DNA from: JANLVJ01 sp031363945
GTDB lineage: Bacteria > Bacteroidota > Bacteroidia > Sphingobacteriales > Sphingobacteriaceae
DNA: 64,000 bases
Direction of reading: 5' to 3'
NCBI GenBank assembly: GCA_031363945.1
Contig: JANLVJ010000047.1
Coordinates: 73,590 to 137,589, forward strand
Both the position numbers and the translations under genes were made by a program. Under the pieces are notes generated by a model. That model did no database searches. It was not told the origin of the DNA and was given only the letters and a program-made list of their open reading frames with translations. Positions 1 through 8,593 of the stretch are shown one piece after another (positions within the stretch are counted from its first letter, which is position 1; every line of letters begins with the position of its first letter).

Positions 1-1490
1 TTCAGCAAAAACTCAGACACAGGATCACTTGATTTTTGAAGTTTTTCTGCAAATGAGATCCTATTTACATCATCTTTATTTTTTGTAAAATTGATGAGCT
101 TCAGCGCCGTAACCAATGAAATAGTTAATATAAAGACAAGAGTTCCCAGGCTCCAAAAACTCCTGATACCTAGCTTTTCTTTTGAATAAACGGCCATTAC
201 CATAATTCCAATCAGCATGGGATAAAATAAATCTCCCTTCTGAATGAGTTGAAATACGGTTATCAATAATACTGATAGAAGCAAGATAATTTTTAATGTC
301 TTATCAAAAAGCCTTGATTTAATCAATAACAAGGCAGAAAACCTGACGAGCAGGTAAAATATAAGCCATAATAGTCCGATAAGAAAGAGGGTAAGCAGAC
401 TATAATAATTCAAGTCTAAAATATTTACCAAATCCATTGGAATATTTGAATTCTGAACGAGACCACGAAAAAGAGTATTAAAAAAATACAAGAAAACTGA
501 AAGTGAGATTACACATGCAATTAATACTGTAATTGCGCCTTTTCTGATAGCCTTAATGCTTGTTTCCACGTTTGAGAATTCACGTAGGTAAGTTGTAAGC
601 CATAAAACCAGCACGATATTCAAGAAAAAGTCTCCCAGTGAATAGAATAAAGTGCTGCTCGAATAAATGGTTGGACTGAATAGCTGTAATGCATAAAAAT
701 TAGGAGGAAACTGAAACCTTATCATCAGGTAGCGCAGAATAAGCGGAAGAATAACTGCCAGAATAAACTGAATAAAACGATTGCCGGCAAGTGATTTTGT
801 CACCTGATATAGAAGAAGATAAAATATAGTCAGTAGAAACATCCATGCTCCAGTTGCCAGTAAATCAGTCGTTTTTGCGTAAAGACGTCGATCAAGAAAG
901 ATTGAGAAAAGATAGCTGCCATTAGCAGAAAGAATAGGCAATGAACCTGAAGCTGGTTTAAACACCACCCGTATAAAATCAGGTATATTAAACCCGCCTG
1001 TAAACTTATTGATCAGGTAATTATTCTGCAACTCGTATACAGATCTTATTTCCTGCAAAAAAACCCAACTTACCTCACCGCTAACCCGTTTTAAAATGAG
1101 GTAATGCCCGTTTTTAAGTTCCAGACTACTTATGCCCAGAGTTAACTGATGAATATCTGGTAGAACCTGATTTGCCGACCAGAACTTCAACTGATCATCT
1201 TTATAAACCAGCAGTATTATACCCGTATTGGTTAAGGTATTCAAAAGGGTAGTTTCGGCATTTCCACCATTGGCAAAAACCTGATCATTTTTAACTTCAT
1301 CAAGAACCGACCGCAGTTGAGCAGACTTTTCTACTGTATTAAATTGACCCTGCCTGTTGACAATCTGGTTATGAAAATCTTGCTGGTAACCCTGAATATT
1401 TCCTCTCAGGGCTTTATAGCGTAGAATAAAAATAAAAATCAAGGTACCAGCCAGAAACAGGAATAAAATTTTAAAACCTGTGATTTTCAT
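1..1490 (-). CDS. Multi-pass membrane protein, probable large sensor histidine kinase (3' part outside window)
   Basis: The frame is open from an ATG at 1490 to the window edge, about 496 codons, so the C-terminal part is missing. The visible part has one membrane segment near residues 7-24, an extracytoplasmic domain of about 190 residues, and then a run of seven or so hydrophobic segments from about residue 215 to 480, ending in a short polar stretch (EKLQKSSDPVSEFLL). This architecture, just downstream of fabD, resembles the large membrane sensor kinases of Bacteroidota, but no kinase domain lies inside the window, so the kinase call is inference. It follows fabD by 20 bp on the same strand and is probably the last gene of the queD-folE-fabD transcription unit. 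It could instead be another type of polytopic membrane protein. Confidence 0.6.
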   Translation of the reverse strand, partial: MKITGFKILFLFLAGTLIFIFILRYKALRGNIQGYQQDFHNQIVNRQGQFNTVEKSAQLRSVLDEVKNDQVFANGGNAETTLLNTLTNTGIILLVYKDDQLKFWSANQVLPDIHQLTLGISSLELKNGHYLILKRVSGEVSWVFLQEIRSVYELQNNYLINKFTGGFNIPDFIRVVFKPASGSLPILSANGSYLFSIFLDRRLYAKTTDLLATGAWMFLLTIFYLLLYQVTKSLAGNRFIQFILAVILPLILRYLMIRFQFPPNFYALQLFSPTIYSSSTLFYSLGDFFLNIVLVLWLTTYLREFSNVETSIKAIRKGAITVLIACVISLSVFLYFFNTLFRGLVQNSNIPMDLVNILDLNYYSLLTLFLIGLLWLIFYLLVRFSALLLIKSRLFDKTLKIILLLSVLLITVFQLIQKGDLFYPMLIGIMVMAVYSKEKLGIRSFWSLGTLVFILTISLVTALKLINFTKNKDDVNRISFAEKLQKSSDPVSEFLL

Positions 1491-1510
1491 TAATTATCGG
1501 TTTTCCAAGT

Positions 1511-2380
1511 TTAACTGCTGGTAACCATCGTTCGGTTTATTTTTTTAACAAGGCCCTGAAGAACATTGCCAGGTCCGATTTCAGTAAATGAGCTTGCTCC
1601 GGCTTCAATCATTGCTAAAATAGATTGACTCCATCTAACAGGACCTGTTAACTGTTCAATCAGATTTTTTCTTATCTCATCAGGATTTGTATGAGGTGAG
1701 GCATCAACGTTTTGAAACACTGGACAGACCGGCTCATTAAATGATGCTGCCATAATTGCTATCATCAGTTCTTTACGGGCTGGTTCCATTAGTGGTGAGT
1801 GAAATGCACCACCCACATTCAGCAAAATGGCCCGCTTTGCTCCTGCAGCAAGTAGTTTGTCACAGGCTATATTGACTCCCTCAATACTTCCAGAGATTAC
1901 CAGTTGACCAGGACAGTTATAGTTAGCTGGTACTACCACCTGATCGATAGCATCACAGATTTCTTCTACAATCGAGTCTTCAAGGCCTATAACTGCGGCC
2001 ATGGTTGAAGATTGTAGTTCGCAGGCTTTTTGCATAGCCTGTGCCCTGATGATTACCAGTCTTAACCCGTCAATAAATGAAAGAGCACCCGCGGCCACAA
2101 GAGCAGAAAATTCACCAAGCGAATGACCTGCAACCATATCGGGTTGAAAGTTTTCTGCCAGCGATCTGGCTTTAATTACTGAGTGCAAAAAAATGGCAGG
2201 CTGAGTTACATTGGTTTGCTTTAACTGATCTTCAGTTCCTGAAAACATTACTTCAGAAAGATCAAAGCCAATTTCCTGGTTCGCCTGCTCAAAGAGCAGC
2301 CGGGAATTACTATCATCCCAGAATTCTTGGGCCATTCCGGGAAATTGTGCTCCCTGGCCAGGAAAAATATATGCTTTCAT
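1511..2380 (-). CDS. fabD: Malonyl-CoA:ACP transacylase
   Basis: Transfers the malonyl group from malonyl-CoA to acyl carrier protein, the entry step of type II fatty acid elongation in the cytosol. The 289-residue protein has the usual family length. It carries the N-terminal GQGAQ motif (8-12), the nucleophile motif GHSLG with Ser87, the conserved Arg112 in IRAQ, and the catalytic His194 in GAFHSPLM. The ATG at 2380 lies 1 bp after the folE stop, so the two are likely translationally coupled. No other fab genes are nearby, which is common in this phylum. Identification is secure. Confidence 0.96.
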   Translation of the reverse strand: MKAYIFPGQGAQFPGMAQEFWDDSNSRLLFEQANQEIGFDLSEVMFSGTEDQLKQTNVTQPAIFLHSVIKARSLAENFQPDMVAGHSLGEFSALVAAGALSFIDGLRLVIIRAQAMQKACELQSSTMAAVIGLEDSIVEEICDAIDQVVVPANYNCPGQLVISGSIEGVNIACDKLLAAGAKRAILLNVGGAFHSPLMEPARKELMIAIMAASFNEPVCPVFQNVDASPHTNPDEIRKNLIEQLTGPVRWSQSILAMIEAGASSFTEIGPGNVLQGLVKKINRTMVTSS

Positions 2381-2381
2381 A

Positions 2382-3062
2382 TCAGATTAAGTGTGCTGCA
2401 ATAAGGGTCATAAATTCGACTCTTGTTTTTTCATTCTCAAACGCTCCTGTAAACGCCGAAGTTGTTGTGACAGAATTCTGTTTCTGAACCCCTCGCATTG
2501 ACATGCATAAATGACGGCATTCGATAACTACTGCTACTCCCAAGGGATTTAGTGTATTTTGAATGCAATCTTTTATTTCATTCGTCAGTCTTTCCTGTAC
2601 CTGCAGTCGTCTTGCAAAAACATCAACTACTCTGGGTATTTTACTCAGGCCAACAATATGTCCGTTTGGTATATAAGCTATATGTGCTTTGCCAAAGAAG
2701 GGCAATAAGTGATGTTCGCAAAGCGAATATAGTTCGATATCTTTTACAATCACCATCTGGCTGTATTCTTCCTTAAACATGGCCGAACGCAAAATTGCTT
2801 CGGCATCAAGTTCATAACCCTGGGTCAGGTATTGTAGTGCCTTGGCCGCGCGTTCTGGCGTTTTTAGCAAGCCTTCCCGTTCAGGATTTTCTCCAATTTC
2901 AGTAAGAATAGTACGATATCCTTCTGAAATGAGTCCTACCTGGTCCATATTATACCTTTCAACTTTTTCATAACCGAACTGATCATCATCATCTGTTTGA
3001 TTTGCCAAAGAATTGCCATTTTTTTTACCCAAAGTACTCAACAAAGTTGTTCTGTGTTTCAT
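2382..3062 (-). CDS. folE: GTP cyclohydrolase I (type IA)
   Basis: Converts GTP to 7,8-dihydroneopterin triphosphate, the first step of folate, biopterin and queuosine-type pterin synthesis. The zinc ligands Cys115, His118 and Cys186 (in CEHHLLPF and CRHLCMSMRG) and the catalytic second His of the CEHH motif are all present. The first 40 or so residues are a polar, low-conservation extension. The ATG chosen overlaps the upstream pterin synthase gene by 38 bp; a shorter form starting at Met39 is possible. The overlap and shared strand put it in one operon with its likely downstream enzyme, the 6-pyruvoyl-tetrahydropterin synthase homologue. Confidence 0.96.
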   Translation of the reverse strand: MKHRTTLLSTLGKKNGNSLANQTDDDDQFGYEKVERYNMDQVGLISEGYRTILTEIGENPEREGLLKTPERAAKALQYLTQGYELDAEAILRSAMFKEEYSQMVIVKDIELYSLCEHHLLPFFGKAHIAYIPNGHIVGLSKIPRVVDVFARRLQVQERLTNEIKDCIQNTLNPLGVAVVIECRHLCMSMRGVQKQNSVTTTSAFTGAFENEKTRVEFMTLIAAHLI

Positions 3063-3429
3063 AAAGTTTTACCGAATGCAACTCAGCGTCCTTAATATGA
3101 GGAAAGAGCTGGTTCCAAATCTCTATTGCTAGAATCTCAGTGGATGCCATTTTGTTTTGCATAAAGTCGACGTCAAGATTGATGTTTCTGTGGTCTATTT
3201 TATCTATGATCTGGGTTTGTATAATTTGCTTTAATACCTTAAGATCAACGAGAAAGCCTGTCTCAGGATCTGGTTCGCCTTTCACAGTAACAAAGAGTTC
3301 ATAGTTATGCCCATGCCAGTTGGGATTTGAACATTTTCCGAACACAGCAAGGTTTTTTTCTTCAGACCAATCGGTTCTTGCTAGTTTATGTGCGGCATTA
3401 AAACTTTCTTTTCTGGTAATATAAATCAT
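3025..3429 (-). CDS. 6-pyruvoyl-tetrahydropterin synthase / QueD family protein
   Basis: This 134-residue protein belongs to the PTPS/QueD family, which acts on 7,8-dihydroneopterin triphosphate. Zinc ligands are His14 (NAAHKL), His39 and His41 (WHGHNYEL); the catalytic cysteine is Cys33. The spacing Cys-x5-His-Gly-His is that reported for true 6-pyruvoyl-tetrahydropterin synthases, whereas QueD enzymes usually show Cys-x3-HGH, so a role in tetrahydropterin rather than queuosine synthesis is a reasonable inference. It is the first gene of the pterin-fabD operon and has a TAnnTTTG promoter element 22 bp upstream. Family is certain; the exact product is not. Confidence 0.88.
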   Translation of the reverse strand: MIYITRKESFNAAHKLARTDWSEEKNLAVFGKCSNPNWHGHNYELFVTVKGEPDPETGFLVDLKVLKQIIQTQIIDKIDHRNINLDVDFMQNKMASTEILAIEIWNQLFPHIKDAELHSVKLYETQNNFVEYFG

Positions 3430-3450
3430 TCGAACTTTATTTTAAGATTG

Positions 3451-3458
3451 CAAAAGTA
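3451..3458 (-). promoter_or_regulatory. Bacteroidota -7 promoter element upstream of the pterin/fabD operon
   Basis: Read on the minus strand this is TACTTTTG, a perfect match to the TAnnTTTG -7 box of Bacteroidota, 22 bp before the ATG at 3429. I did not find a convincing TTTG -33 box at the expected 17-23 bp spacing, so only half the promoter is supported. Confidence 0.5.
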
Positions 3459-3614
3459 AAGAAAATTAAAACGTATCAGGACATTTGACCTAATGACTGC
3501 CAGGTTTACGGTAAATAACATTTTATACTACTGAAAGCGGGCATTAGGCAGTACTTTTAACTTGATGTTTAAAGGAATATACCGTGTAGCCTGATCTTAT
3601 ACAACAAAGACGAA

Positions 3615-3770
3615 ATGAAAATAAAAGCGATAACGACAAAAAAAAATTATAAAGCTTATCTTAAAGTAGTTAGTGAACTAGTCGGATTAAAGATTAAACC
3701 AGGATCAGCTGAATATGAAAAACTTCAAACTGCCCTGGTCCTAATTAAAAATTATGAGGATAAACACTGA
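3615..3770 (+). CDS. 51-residue protein resembling the N-terminal part of a HigA-type antitoxin
   Basis: The short frame starts at ATG 3615 and stops with TGA at 3768-3770. Its sequence (starting MKIKAITTKKNYKAYLK and ending NYEDKH) matches the pattern I know from the N-terminal helices of HigA/XRE-type antitoxins, whose helix-turn-helix normally follows directly after the YEDKH segment. Here the frame stops exactly there, so the DNA-binding domain is absent and no HigB-like toxin gene is adjacent. Its stop overlaps the mqnB start (TGATG), which suggests translational coupling and active expression. It is either a truncated relic or a small stand-alone protein; the homology is from memory. 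Confidence 0.5.
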   Translation: MKIKAITTKKNYKAYLKVVSELVGLKIKPGSAEYEKLQTALVLIKNYEDKH

Positions 3771-4432
3771 TGCGCATTTTACTTGTGGTGGCAACAGTAT
3801 TTGAAGTGGCCGGGTTTATCGCATTCAGCAAGTCTCAGACCCGTCATAGTTTTAAGGTTCTGATCACAGGCCCAGGCATGATTAAGACCACCTGGGCGCT
3901 AACTGATCTCCTGGCAGGTGGTGACGAATCGTTCGATCTGGCTATAAATGCAGGTATTGCAGGAAGTTTTGATCCAGGCTTAGTTAACGGAACAGTTGTC
4001 GAGGTCGTTCAGGATGTATTCGCTGACTTTGGTGCTGAAGATGGAACTACATTTCTTGAGGCCTCAACGATAGGACTGTCTAAACCTGATGAATTTCCGT
4101 TCAGTTCAGGTCGTTTGAATTCAAATCATTCTTTTCAACCTCTCTTAATGAATTACCCGCCCGTTACGGGTATCACGGTAAACACAGTGAGCGGTCATGA
4201 TGATACAATTGAACGAAGGCTTTCCATTTTTGGCGCTCAAACTGAAAGTATGGAAGGTGCCGCTTTTTTTTATTGCTGCCTGCAGAAAAGGATATCCTGT
4301 TTACAAATTCGTGCTATATCAAACCCTGTTGAAAAGAGAAACAAAGAAAACTGGAACATTCCCCTTGCTGTTAATAATCTGAATGCTGAATTAATAAAAA
4401 TAGCTGGCATGCTACCTGCAATTTCAGGTTAG
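3770..4432 (+). CDS. mqnB: Futalosine hydrolase
   Basis: Hydrolyses futalosine to dehypoxanthine futalosine, releasing hypoxanthine, in the futalosine route to menaquinone. The 220-residue protein has the nucleoside-phosphorylase-like fold signatures NAGIAGSF (60-67) and ESMEGAAFF (159-167), the latter holding the substrate-contacting Glu and Met. SGHDD (141-145) precedes the catalytic helix. It begins by overlapping the stop of the preceding small gene and is followed 52 bp later by mqnD from the same pathway, which supports this call over other nucleosidases such as MtnN. The mqnA, mqnC and mqnE genes are not in the window. Confidence 0.93.
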   Translation: MRILLVVATVFEVAGFIAFSKSQTRHSFKVLITGPGMIKTTWALTDLLAGGDESFDLAINAGIAGSFDPGLVNGTVVEVVQDVFADFGAEDGTTFLEASTIGLSKPDEFPFSSGRLNSNHSFQPLLMNYPPVTGITVNTVSGHDDTIERRLSIFGAQTESMEGAAFFYCCLQKRISCLQIRAISNPVEKRNKENWNIPLAVNNLNAELIKIAGMLPAISG

Positions 4433-4484
4433 TGCTTTTAATGCTTTTAAAAAGGCGCTGAATCTGTCAGTAAACCCCCATTAT

Positions 4485-5345
4485 ATGCAAACCATAAAAC
4501 TTAGCTTCTCCCCTTGCCCAAATGATACTTTCATGTTCGATGCATTGATTCATCATAAAATCGATACCGAGGGGTTGACTTTTGATGTGTGTTATGATGA
4601 TATTGAAACATTGAATAAAAAAGCATTTAATGGTGCCTCAGATATGACAAAATTAAGCAGTAGCGCTCTAGCCGGGCTGCTTGACCGTTATATCATCTTA
4701 AATTCTGGTAGTGCTCTTGGGTTTGGTGTTGGACCCCTACTGGTTTCAACCAAACCATATCCCGAAATTTCGGAACAGATCAAAGACCTCAAAATCGGTA
4801 TACCCGGTAAGTTTACAACAGCCAATTTTCTTTTGAGTCTGGCTTATCCAAATGCGGCTAAAAGGGAAGTCATGTTATTTTCAATGATTGAAAGCGCTTT
4901 GCTTGATGGTAAAATTGATCTGGGCCTGCTGATTCATGAAAATCGGTTTACCTATGCAGATAAAGGATTGCATAAAATCGCTGATCTGGGTGAATACTGG
5001 CAGGAACGTACGGGCTTACCAATTCCGCTGGCAGGCATCGTTGTAAAACGTAGTTTTAAAAAAGATGTTATTGAAAAAATTGACAGGGTATTAAACAGAA
5101 GCATACAGTTTGCATTTGACAACCCGAAGTCAGGGCTTGAATTTATACGTGCAAACGCTCAAGAGATGAACGAAGAGGTTATGTACAAGCATATTGGGCT
5201 ATATGTAAATAAGTATTCTCTTGATCTTGGCAAGGAAGGACGTAATGCCTTTGAGTTTTTCTTCGCTGAGGCTGCACGTTTGGGTTCTACAATTTCAATT
5301 AACGGCCCCCTATTTTCAGCCGGGCAGCCCGCCAATGATTCTTAA
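4485..5345 (+). CDS. mqnD: 1,4-dihydroxy-6-naphthoate synthase
   Basis: Converts cyclic dehypoxanthine futalosine to 1,4-dihydroxy-6-naphthoate in menaquinone synthesis. The 286-residue protein opens with the family hallmark SFSPCPNDTFMFDAL (residues 7-21) and has the periplasmic-binding-like fold pattern, including LGFGVGPLLV and the IHENRFTY segment that carries the conserved HE pair. It lies directly after mqnB on the same strand, so both probably form one unit. It converges with the LolC/E-type permease gene, with only 41 bp between the stops and no clear terminator hairpin. Confidence 0.95.
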   Translation: MQTIKLSFSPCPNDTFMFDALIHHKIDTEGLTFDVCYDDIETLNKKAFNGASDMTKLSSSALAGLLDRYIILNSGSALGFGVGPLLVSTKPYPEISEQIKDLKIGIPGKFTTANFLLSLAYPNAAKREVMLFSMIESALLDGKIDLGLLIHENRFTYADKGLHKIADLGEYWQERTGLPIPLAGIVVKRSFKKDVIEKIDRVLNRSIQFAFDNPKSGLEFIRANAQEMNEEVMYKHIGLYVNKYSLDLGKEGRNAFEFFFAEAARLGSTISINGPLFSAGQPANDS

Positions 5346-5386
5346 TCTGCGTATTTCTGGCAGCGGCTTTCTTTATCTCTTGATTC

Positions 5387-6622
5387 TTAATCTTCGTTAA
5401 GGGTGAGGTGGGCCAGGCTTTTTGAGCTTTGACCTGCTGCAAGCCACGAAGCAAGTAAAGAAATACTGAATACTGTGAGAAAAACATTTAGGAAGTCACT
5501 CCACTTCAATATCACAGGATATGAATCAACAACAAAGCTTTTAGCATTACCGATACTGATAAATCCAAAATGTTGTTGCAATAGGCAAAAAGCGAGCCCT
5601 ATAAACAGTCCGCCAATGGCACCTGATAAAGAAATCATAAGTCCTTCGATCAGAAATATGCTTCTGATTAATTCTCTGGATGCACCCATATTAGAAAGTA
5701 TACTGATATCCTTCTCTTTTTCAATAACCAGCATAGTCAGTGAGCCCATTACATTAAAGACAGCAATCATCAGAATAAAACTTAGAATGAGAAACACCGC
5801 CCACTTTTCAGAATTAAGCACCTTGAAAAGTGTTTGATTTTGCTCAAACCGGTCTTTAACGGTAAACCCTGCACCCGCAATTTCTCTGACTTTTGCCTTC
5901 GTTGACTCAATATCTTCCCCAGGGCACAGATAAAGACCTACGGAACTTAAATTAACTGGTTCATTTAAGAGATGACGCATGAACCTGAGAGAAGTCAAGA
6001 CATACTCATCATCATAATCCTGCTGAATTGAGAACACTCCTTCAGGAAACAGATCAAGCCTGTTTAAAACCGGCGCCTGACCGGGTATGAGCGAGGTTGA
6101 ATGTCGCATCGGAGAATAAACAGTAATGGGTTCCAGTGATTTTGTCTGTACAGCCAGACGGTATTGAACTCCTGCACCAAGCAGGCATAGATCAGCCACC
6201 CCATCTTCAAGCTTTATTTTGCCATCGATCATCATTGTATCAAGCGCATGGCTCTTTTCAAATTCAGGGCTAAGGCCCTTCAATAAAACAATAGTTGAAC
6301 GTGCATTATAGACCAGTGAAGCTTTTTCTTCAAGTACAGAAACGACAAGTCTGATTGATTTAAGGCCAGAAATCTTTTTGATTTGAGCACTATCCGGTTC
6401 GAAGGTTTTTCCGGCTCTGGGTTCAATTTTCAGTTCAGGACTGAACGAATTATACATAGAAACCGCAATACCCTGAAACCCGTTGAAAACAGAAAGTACT
6501 ATAATCAAAGACGCTGTCCCTATAAAAATGCCACAGATAGAAATTAGCGATATAATATTAATCGCATTGGTCGACTTTTTAGAGATCAGGTACCTTTTAG
6601 CGATGAAAAAGGAAACGTTCAC
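5387..6622 (-). CDS. LolC/LolE-type ABC transporter permease (FtsX/MacB domain)
   Basis: Inner-membrane permease of the lipoprotein-releasing or MacB type. The 411-residue protein has a first membrane segment at about 21-45 preceded by the conserved FFIAKRYLISKK start, a large periplasmic domain (about 50-265), and three C-terminal membrane segments with the FtsX-family cytoplasmic signature EKEKDISILSNMGAS. The last segment ends close to the stop. The ATPase partner (LolD) is not in the window, which is common. It is the last gene of a tightly packed minus-strand unit, 2 bp after the MBL hydrolase. Lipoprotein release is the best guess; a general FtsX-like permease role cannot be excluded. 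Confidence 0.88.
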   Translation of the reverse strand: MNVSFFIAKRYLISKKSTNAINIISLISICGIFIGTASLIIVLSVFNGFQGIAVSMYNSFSPELKIEPRAGKTFEPDSAQIKKISGLKSIRLVVSVLEEKASLVYNARSTIVLLKGLSPEFEKSHALDTMMIDGKIKLEDGVADLCLLGAGVQYRLAVQTKSLEPITVYSPMRHSTSLIPGQAPVLNRLDLFPEGVFSIQQDYDDEYVLTSLRFMRHLLNEPVNLSSVGLYLCPGEDIESTKAKVREIAGAGFTVKDRFEQNQTLFKVLNSEKWAVFLILSFILMIAVFNVMGSLTMLVIEKEKDISILSNMGASRELIRSIFLIEGLMISLSGAIGGLFIGLAFCLLQQHFGFISIGNAKSFVVDSYPVILKWSDFLNVFLTVFSISLLASWLAAGQSSKSLAHLTLNED

Positions 6623-6624
6623 GG

Positions 6625-7260
6625 TCAGAAGAAAGGATTAAATTTAATTTCATGTGCAATTGTTGTGTCCCGGCCATGGCCCGGAAAAACCCGTGTAGTG
6701 CCTTCAAGCAAGAACAACTTCTGTTTGATGTTCTTCAGCAACGTATCACTATCACCTCCAGGCAAATCAGTTCGGCCAATACTTTCGAAAAAAAGAGCAT
6801 CTCCACTAACCAGAAGCCTGTCTGCCTTACTGTAAAAAGACACACTTCCTGGAGAATGACCTGGATTAAAAATAACCTGCAGGGTAGAATTTCCGAAATT
6901 TATCTCATCAAACTCTTCAATAAATTGTCTCGGTATGGGAGAAACTTCGTACAAAAGACCCATTGAAGGGGCATAAGATGATATCGCCTGTAAAATACTG
7001 AGTTCTAATTCATGACATATAGGTAACAGGCCGTATTGATCGAAAATAAACTTATTTCCAAAGACATGATCAATATGACAATGTGTATTGAGTAATAGTA
7101 TTGGGGTCAGGTCAGTGCTTTTAATAAAATCAACCAATTCATTCTGCTCAAAACCTTCATAACAACCGGGATCAATAATTACACATTCACCGCTTTCATC
7201 ATATAGAATATAGGTATTTTCCCTGATCGGGTTAAATGTGAAGATTTTAATACTTATCAT
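6625..7260 (-). CDS. MBL-fold metallohydrolase, glyoxalase II-like
   Basis: Single-domain metallo-beta-lactamase-fold hydrolase of 211 residues. The zinc motif THCHIDH (59-65) gives His60, His62, Asp64 and His65; later ligands are in NPGHSPG, SGDALFF and FPGHGRD. The whole metal centre is therefore intact. Length and motif order match the GloB/YcbL-like small hydrolases, which act on thioesters such as S-lactoylglutathione, but the glutathione-binding C-terminal domain of true glyoxalase II is missing, so the substrate is unknown. It sits between gldD and the LolC/E-like permease with gaps of 6 and 2 bp. Confidence 0.9.
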   Translation of the reverse strand: MISIKIFTFNPIRENTYILYDESGECVIIDPGCYEGFEQNELVDFIKSTDLTPILLLNTHCHIDHVFGNKFIFDQYGLLPICHELELSILQAISSYAPSMGLLYEVSPIPRQFIEEFDEINFGNSTLQVIFNPGHSPGSVSFYSKADRLLVSGDALFFESIGRTDLPGGDSDTLLKNIKQKLFLLEGTTRVFPGHGRDTTIAHEIKFNPFF

Positions 7261-7266
7261 CCTGGC

Positions 7267-7881
7267 TTAGTTATTTTTCCATGTGAAGGTTGCAATCATA
7301 TGGTCAAGATCTTTTTTTACAAAGTCAAGAACTGGTCTGATTGAATCAATACGTGGCTCGACATTAAAATAGAGGGCTGCACGCAAATAATGATGCGAGC
7401 TATCAGTAAGGAAAAACTGAGCTGAAGATGCAGTATTGCCATCAATCTGATAATACATACCATAAATATGCCTGTCGGGAAAGCTTATTGGTATTTCTTC
7501 AATACTTGTCGCCTTTACCGAATGCTTGTAGGCAAAATCATGTGCATCCTCTGTCAGCTGATGAAACATTTTTGGTGAACTGATCTGCTTATAACTCAAA
7601 TGCAGGGTGCCCTGAAATGCCGGATAATCAATATTCAGCCAGCAAGGTTCAGCCCCGGCAGAGCTATCTTTTTGTACATCTGCATAAACAGGGTAGTCAA
7701 AAGTAAATGGACAGGTGTTGTCGTAGTGAACGTATTTTTTAGCAGGAAATTCAATTCGGTAAAAGCCTCTTGGCTTTGGACTGTAACCGCTATGGTCACA
7801 TCCGGTGAAAATAAGAGCTGATAGTGCAGTTATGAGCAAAAATACGCCCGAATTTATTCTTCCCTGTTCCATATTTTCCAT
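7267..7881 (-). CDS. gldD: Gliding motility lipoprotein GldD
   Basis: Lipoprotein required, in gliding Bacteroidota, for assembly of the gliding/type IX secretion machinery, though many non-gliding species also carry it. The protein has a hydrophobic signal and a lipobox ending at Cys28 (FTGC), then the family landmarks YSPKPRGFYRIEFPAKKY, CPFTFDYP, and CWLNIDYPAFQGTLHLSYK. The length of about 204 residues fits the family. The frame overlaps the aroE 3' end by 28 bp; the second Met (codon 4) would shorten this to 19 bp. Other gld genes are not in the window, so motility cannot be concluded. Confidence 0.88.
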   Translation of the reverse strand: MENMEQGRINSGVFLLITALSALIFTGCDHSGYSPKPRGFYRIEFPAKKYVHYDNTCPFTFDYPVYADVQKDSSAGAEPCWLNIDYPAFQGTLHLSYKQISSPKMFHQLTEDAHDFAYKHSVKATSIEEIPISFPDRHIYGMYYQIDGNTASSAQFFLTDSSHHYLRAALYFNVEPRIDSIRPVLDFVKKDLDHMIATFTWKNN

Positions 7882-8591
7882 GAATCTTCGGCCTGCATTT
7901 TTAGCATTTCTAATCCATTTATTGTCAGTGCCCCCCTTAATTTGCCTTTCTGAAGGAACTGTGTATCACTGGGATTATAAATCAGATCAAACAGGATATT
8001 CTTTTTTGTCAAACTGTCATACGGTATTGCAGGACAATGATGCTCCTGTGGAAACATACCAACAGGAGTACAATTTATAACAAGTTTATGTGAATCAAGC
8101 AGTTTACTGTCGATGTCACCATAAGAAAGCAGATTTCTTCCTGGTTTTCTGGAAATCTGAATACTTGTAAGACCCATTTTTTTTAAGGCATAAACAACAG
8201 CCTTAGATGATCCACCAGTGCCTAATACAAGAGCCCCTGTAATAGAACTGTTTAAACATGGGCATACTGCAGATTCAAAACCCGAGATGTCTGTATTATA
8301 ACCAATCAGCCGTCCTCGTTTCACCAGTATGGTATTTACGGCACCAATCTCACTGGCCAGAGGATCAATCTGGTCAAGGTAAGGGATTATTGTTTCTTTG
8401 TAAGGAATTGTAACATTCAAGCCCCTGATATCAGGCTTTTGAAAAAGCAGATCAGATAGCTGCACAAGACTTTCCAAAGGAAAGGCATCATACCTGCTAT
8501 CTTTAATTTTTTCTATTCTGAACTTTTCTTTAAAAAATGCCGGAGAAAAACTATGCGTAAGCGGGTAACCTATTAAACCGTATTGAACCAT
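7854..8591 (-). CDS. aroE: Shikimate dehydrogenase
   Basis: Reduces 3-dehydroshikimate to shikimate with NADPH in the aromatic amino acid pathway. The 245-residue protein contains the substrate-site motif YPLTHSFSP (9-17), the catalytic Lys65 in NVTIPYKE, Asn86, Asp101 in YNTDISGF, and the nucleotide-binding loop LGTGGSSKAV (123-132). It is slightly shorter than the E. coli enzyme but complete. It starts 2 bp after the ComA-like gene and overlaps gldD, so it is in the middle of a compact operon. Confidence 0.95.
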   Translation of the reverse strand: MVQYGLIGYPLTHSFSPAFFKEKFRIEKIKDSRYDAFPLESLVQLSDLLFQKPDIRGLNVTIPYKETIIPYLDQIDPLASEIGAVNTILVKRGRLIGYNTDISGFESAVCPCLNSSITGALVLGTGGSSKAVVYALKKMGLTSIQISRKPGRNLLSYGDIDSKLLDSHKLVINCTPVGMFPQEHHCPAIPYDSLTKKNILFDLIYNPSDTQFLQKGKLRGALTINGLEMLKMQAEDSWKIWNREE

Positions 8592-8593
8592 GT

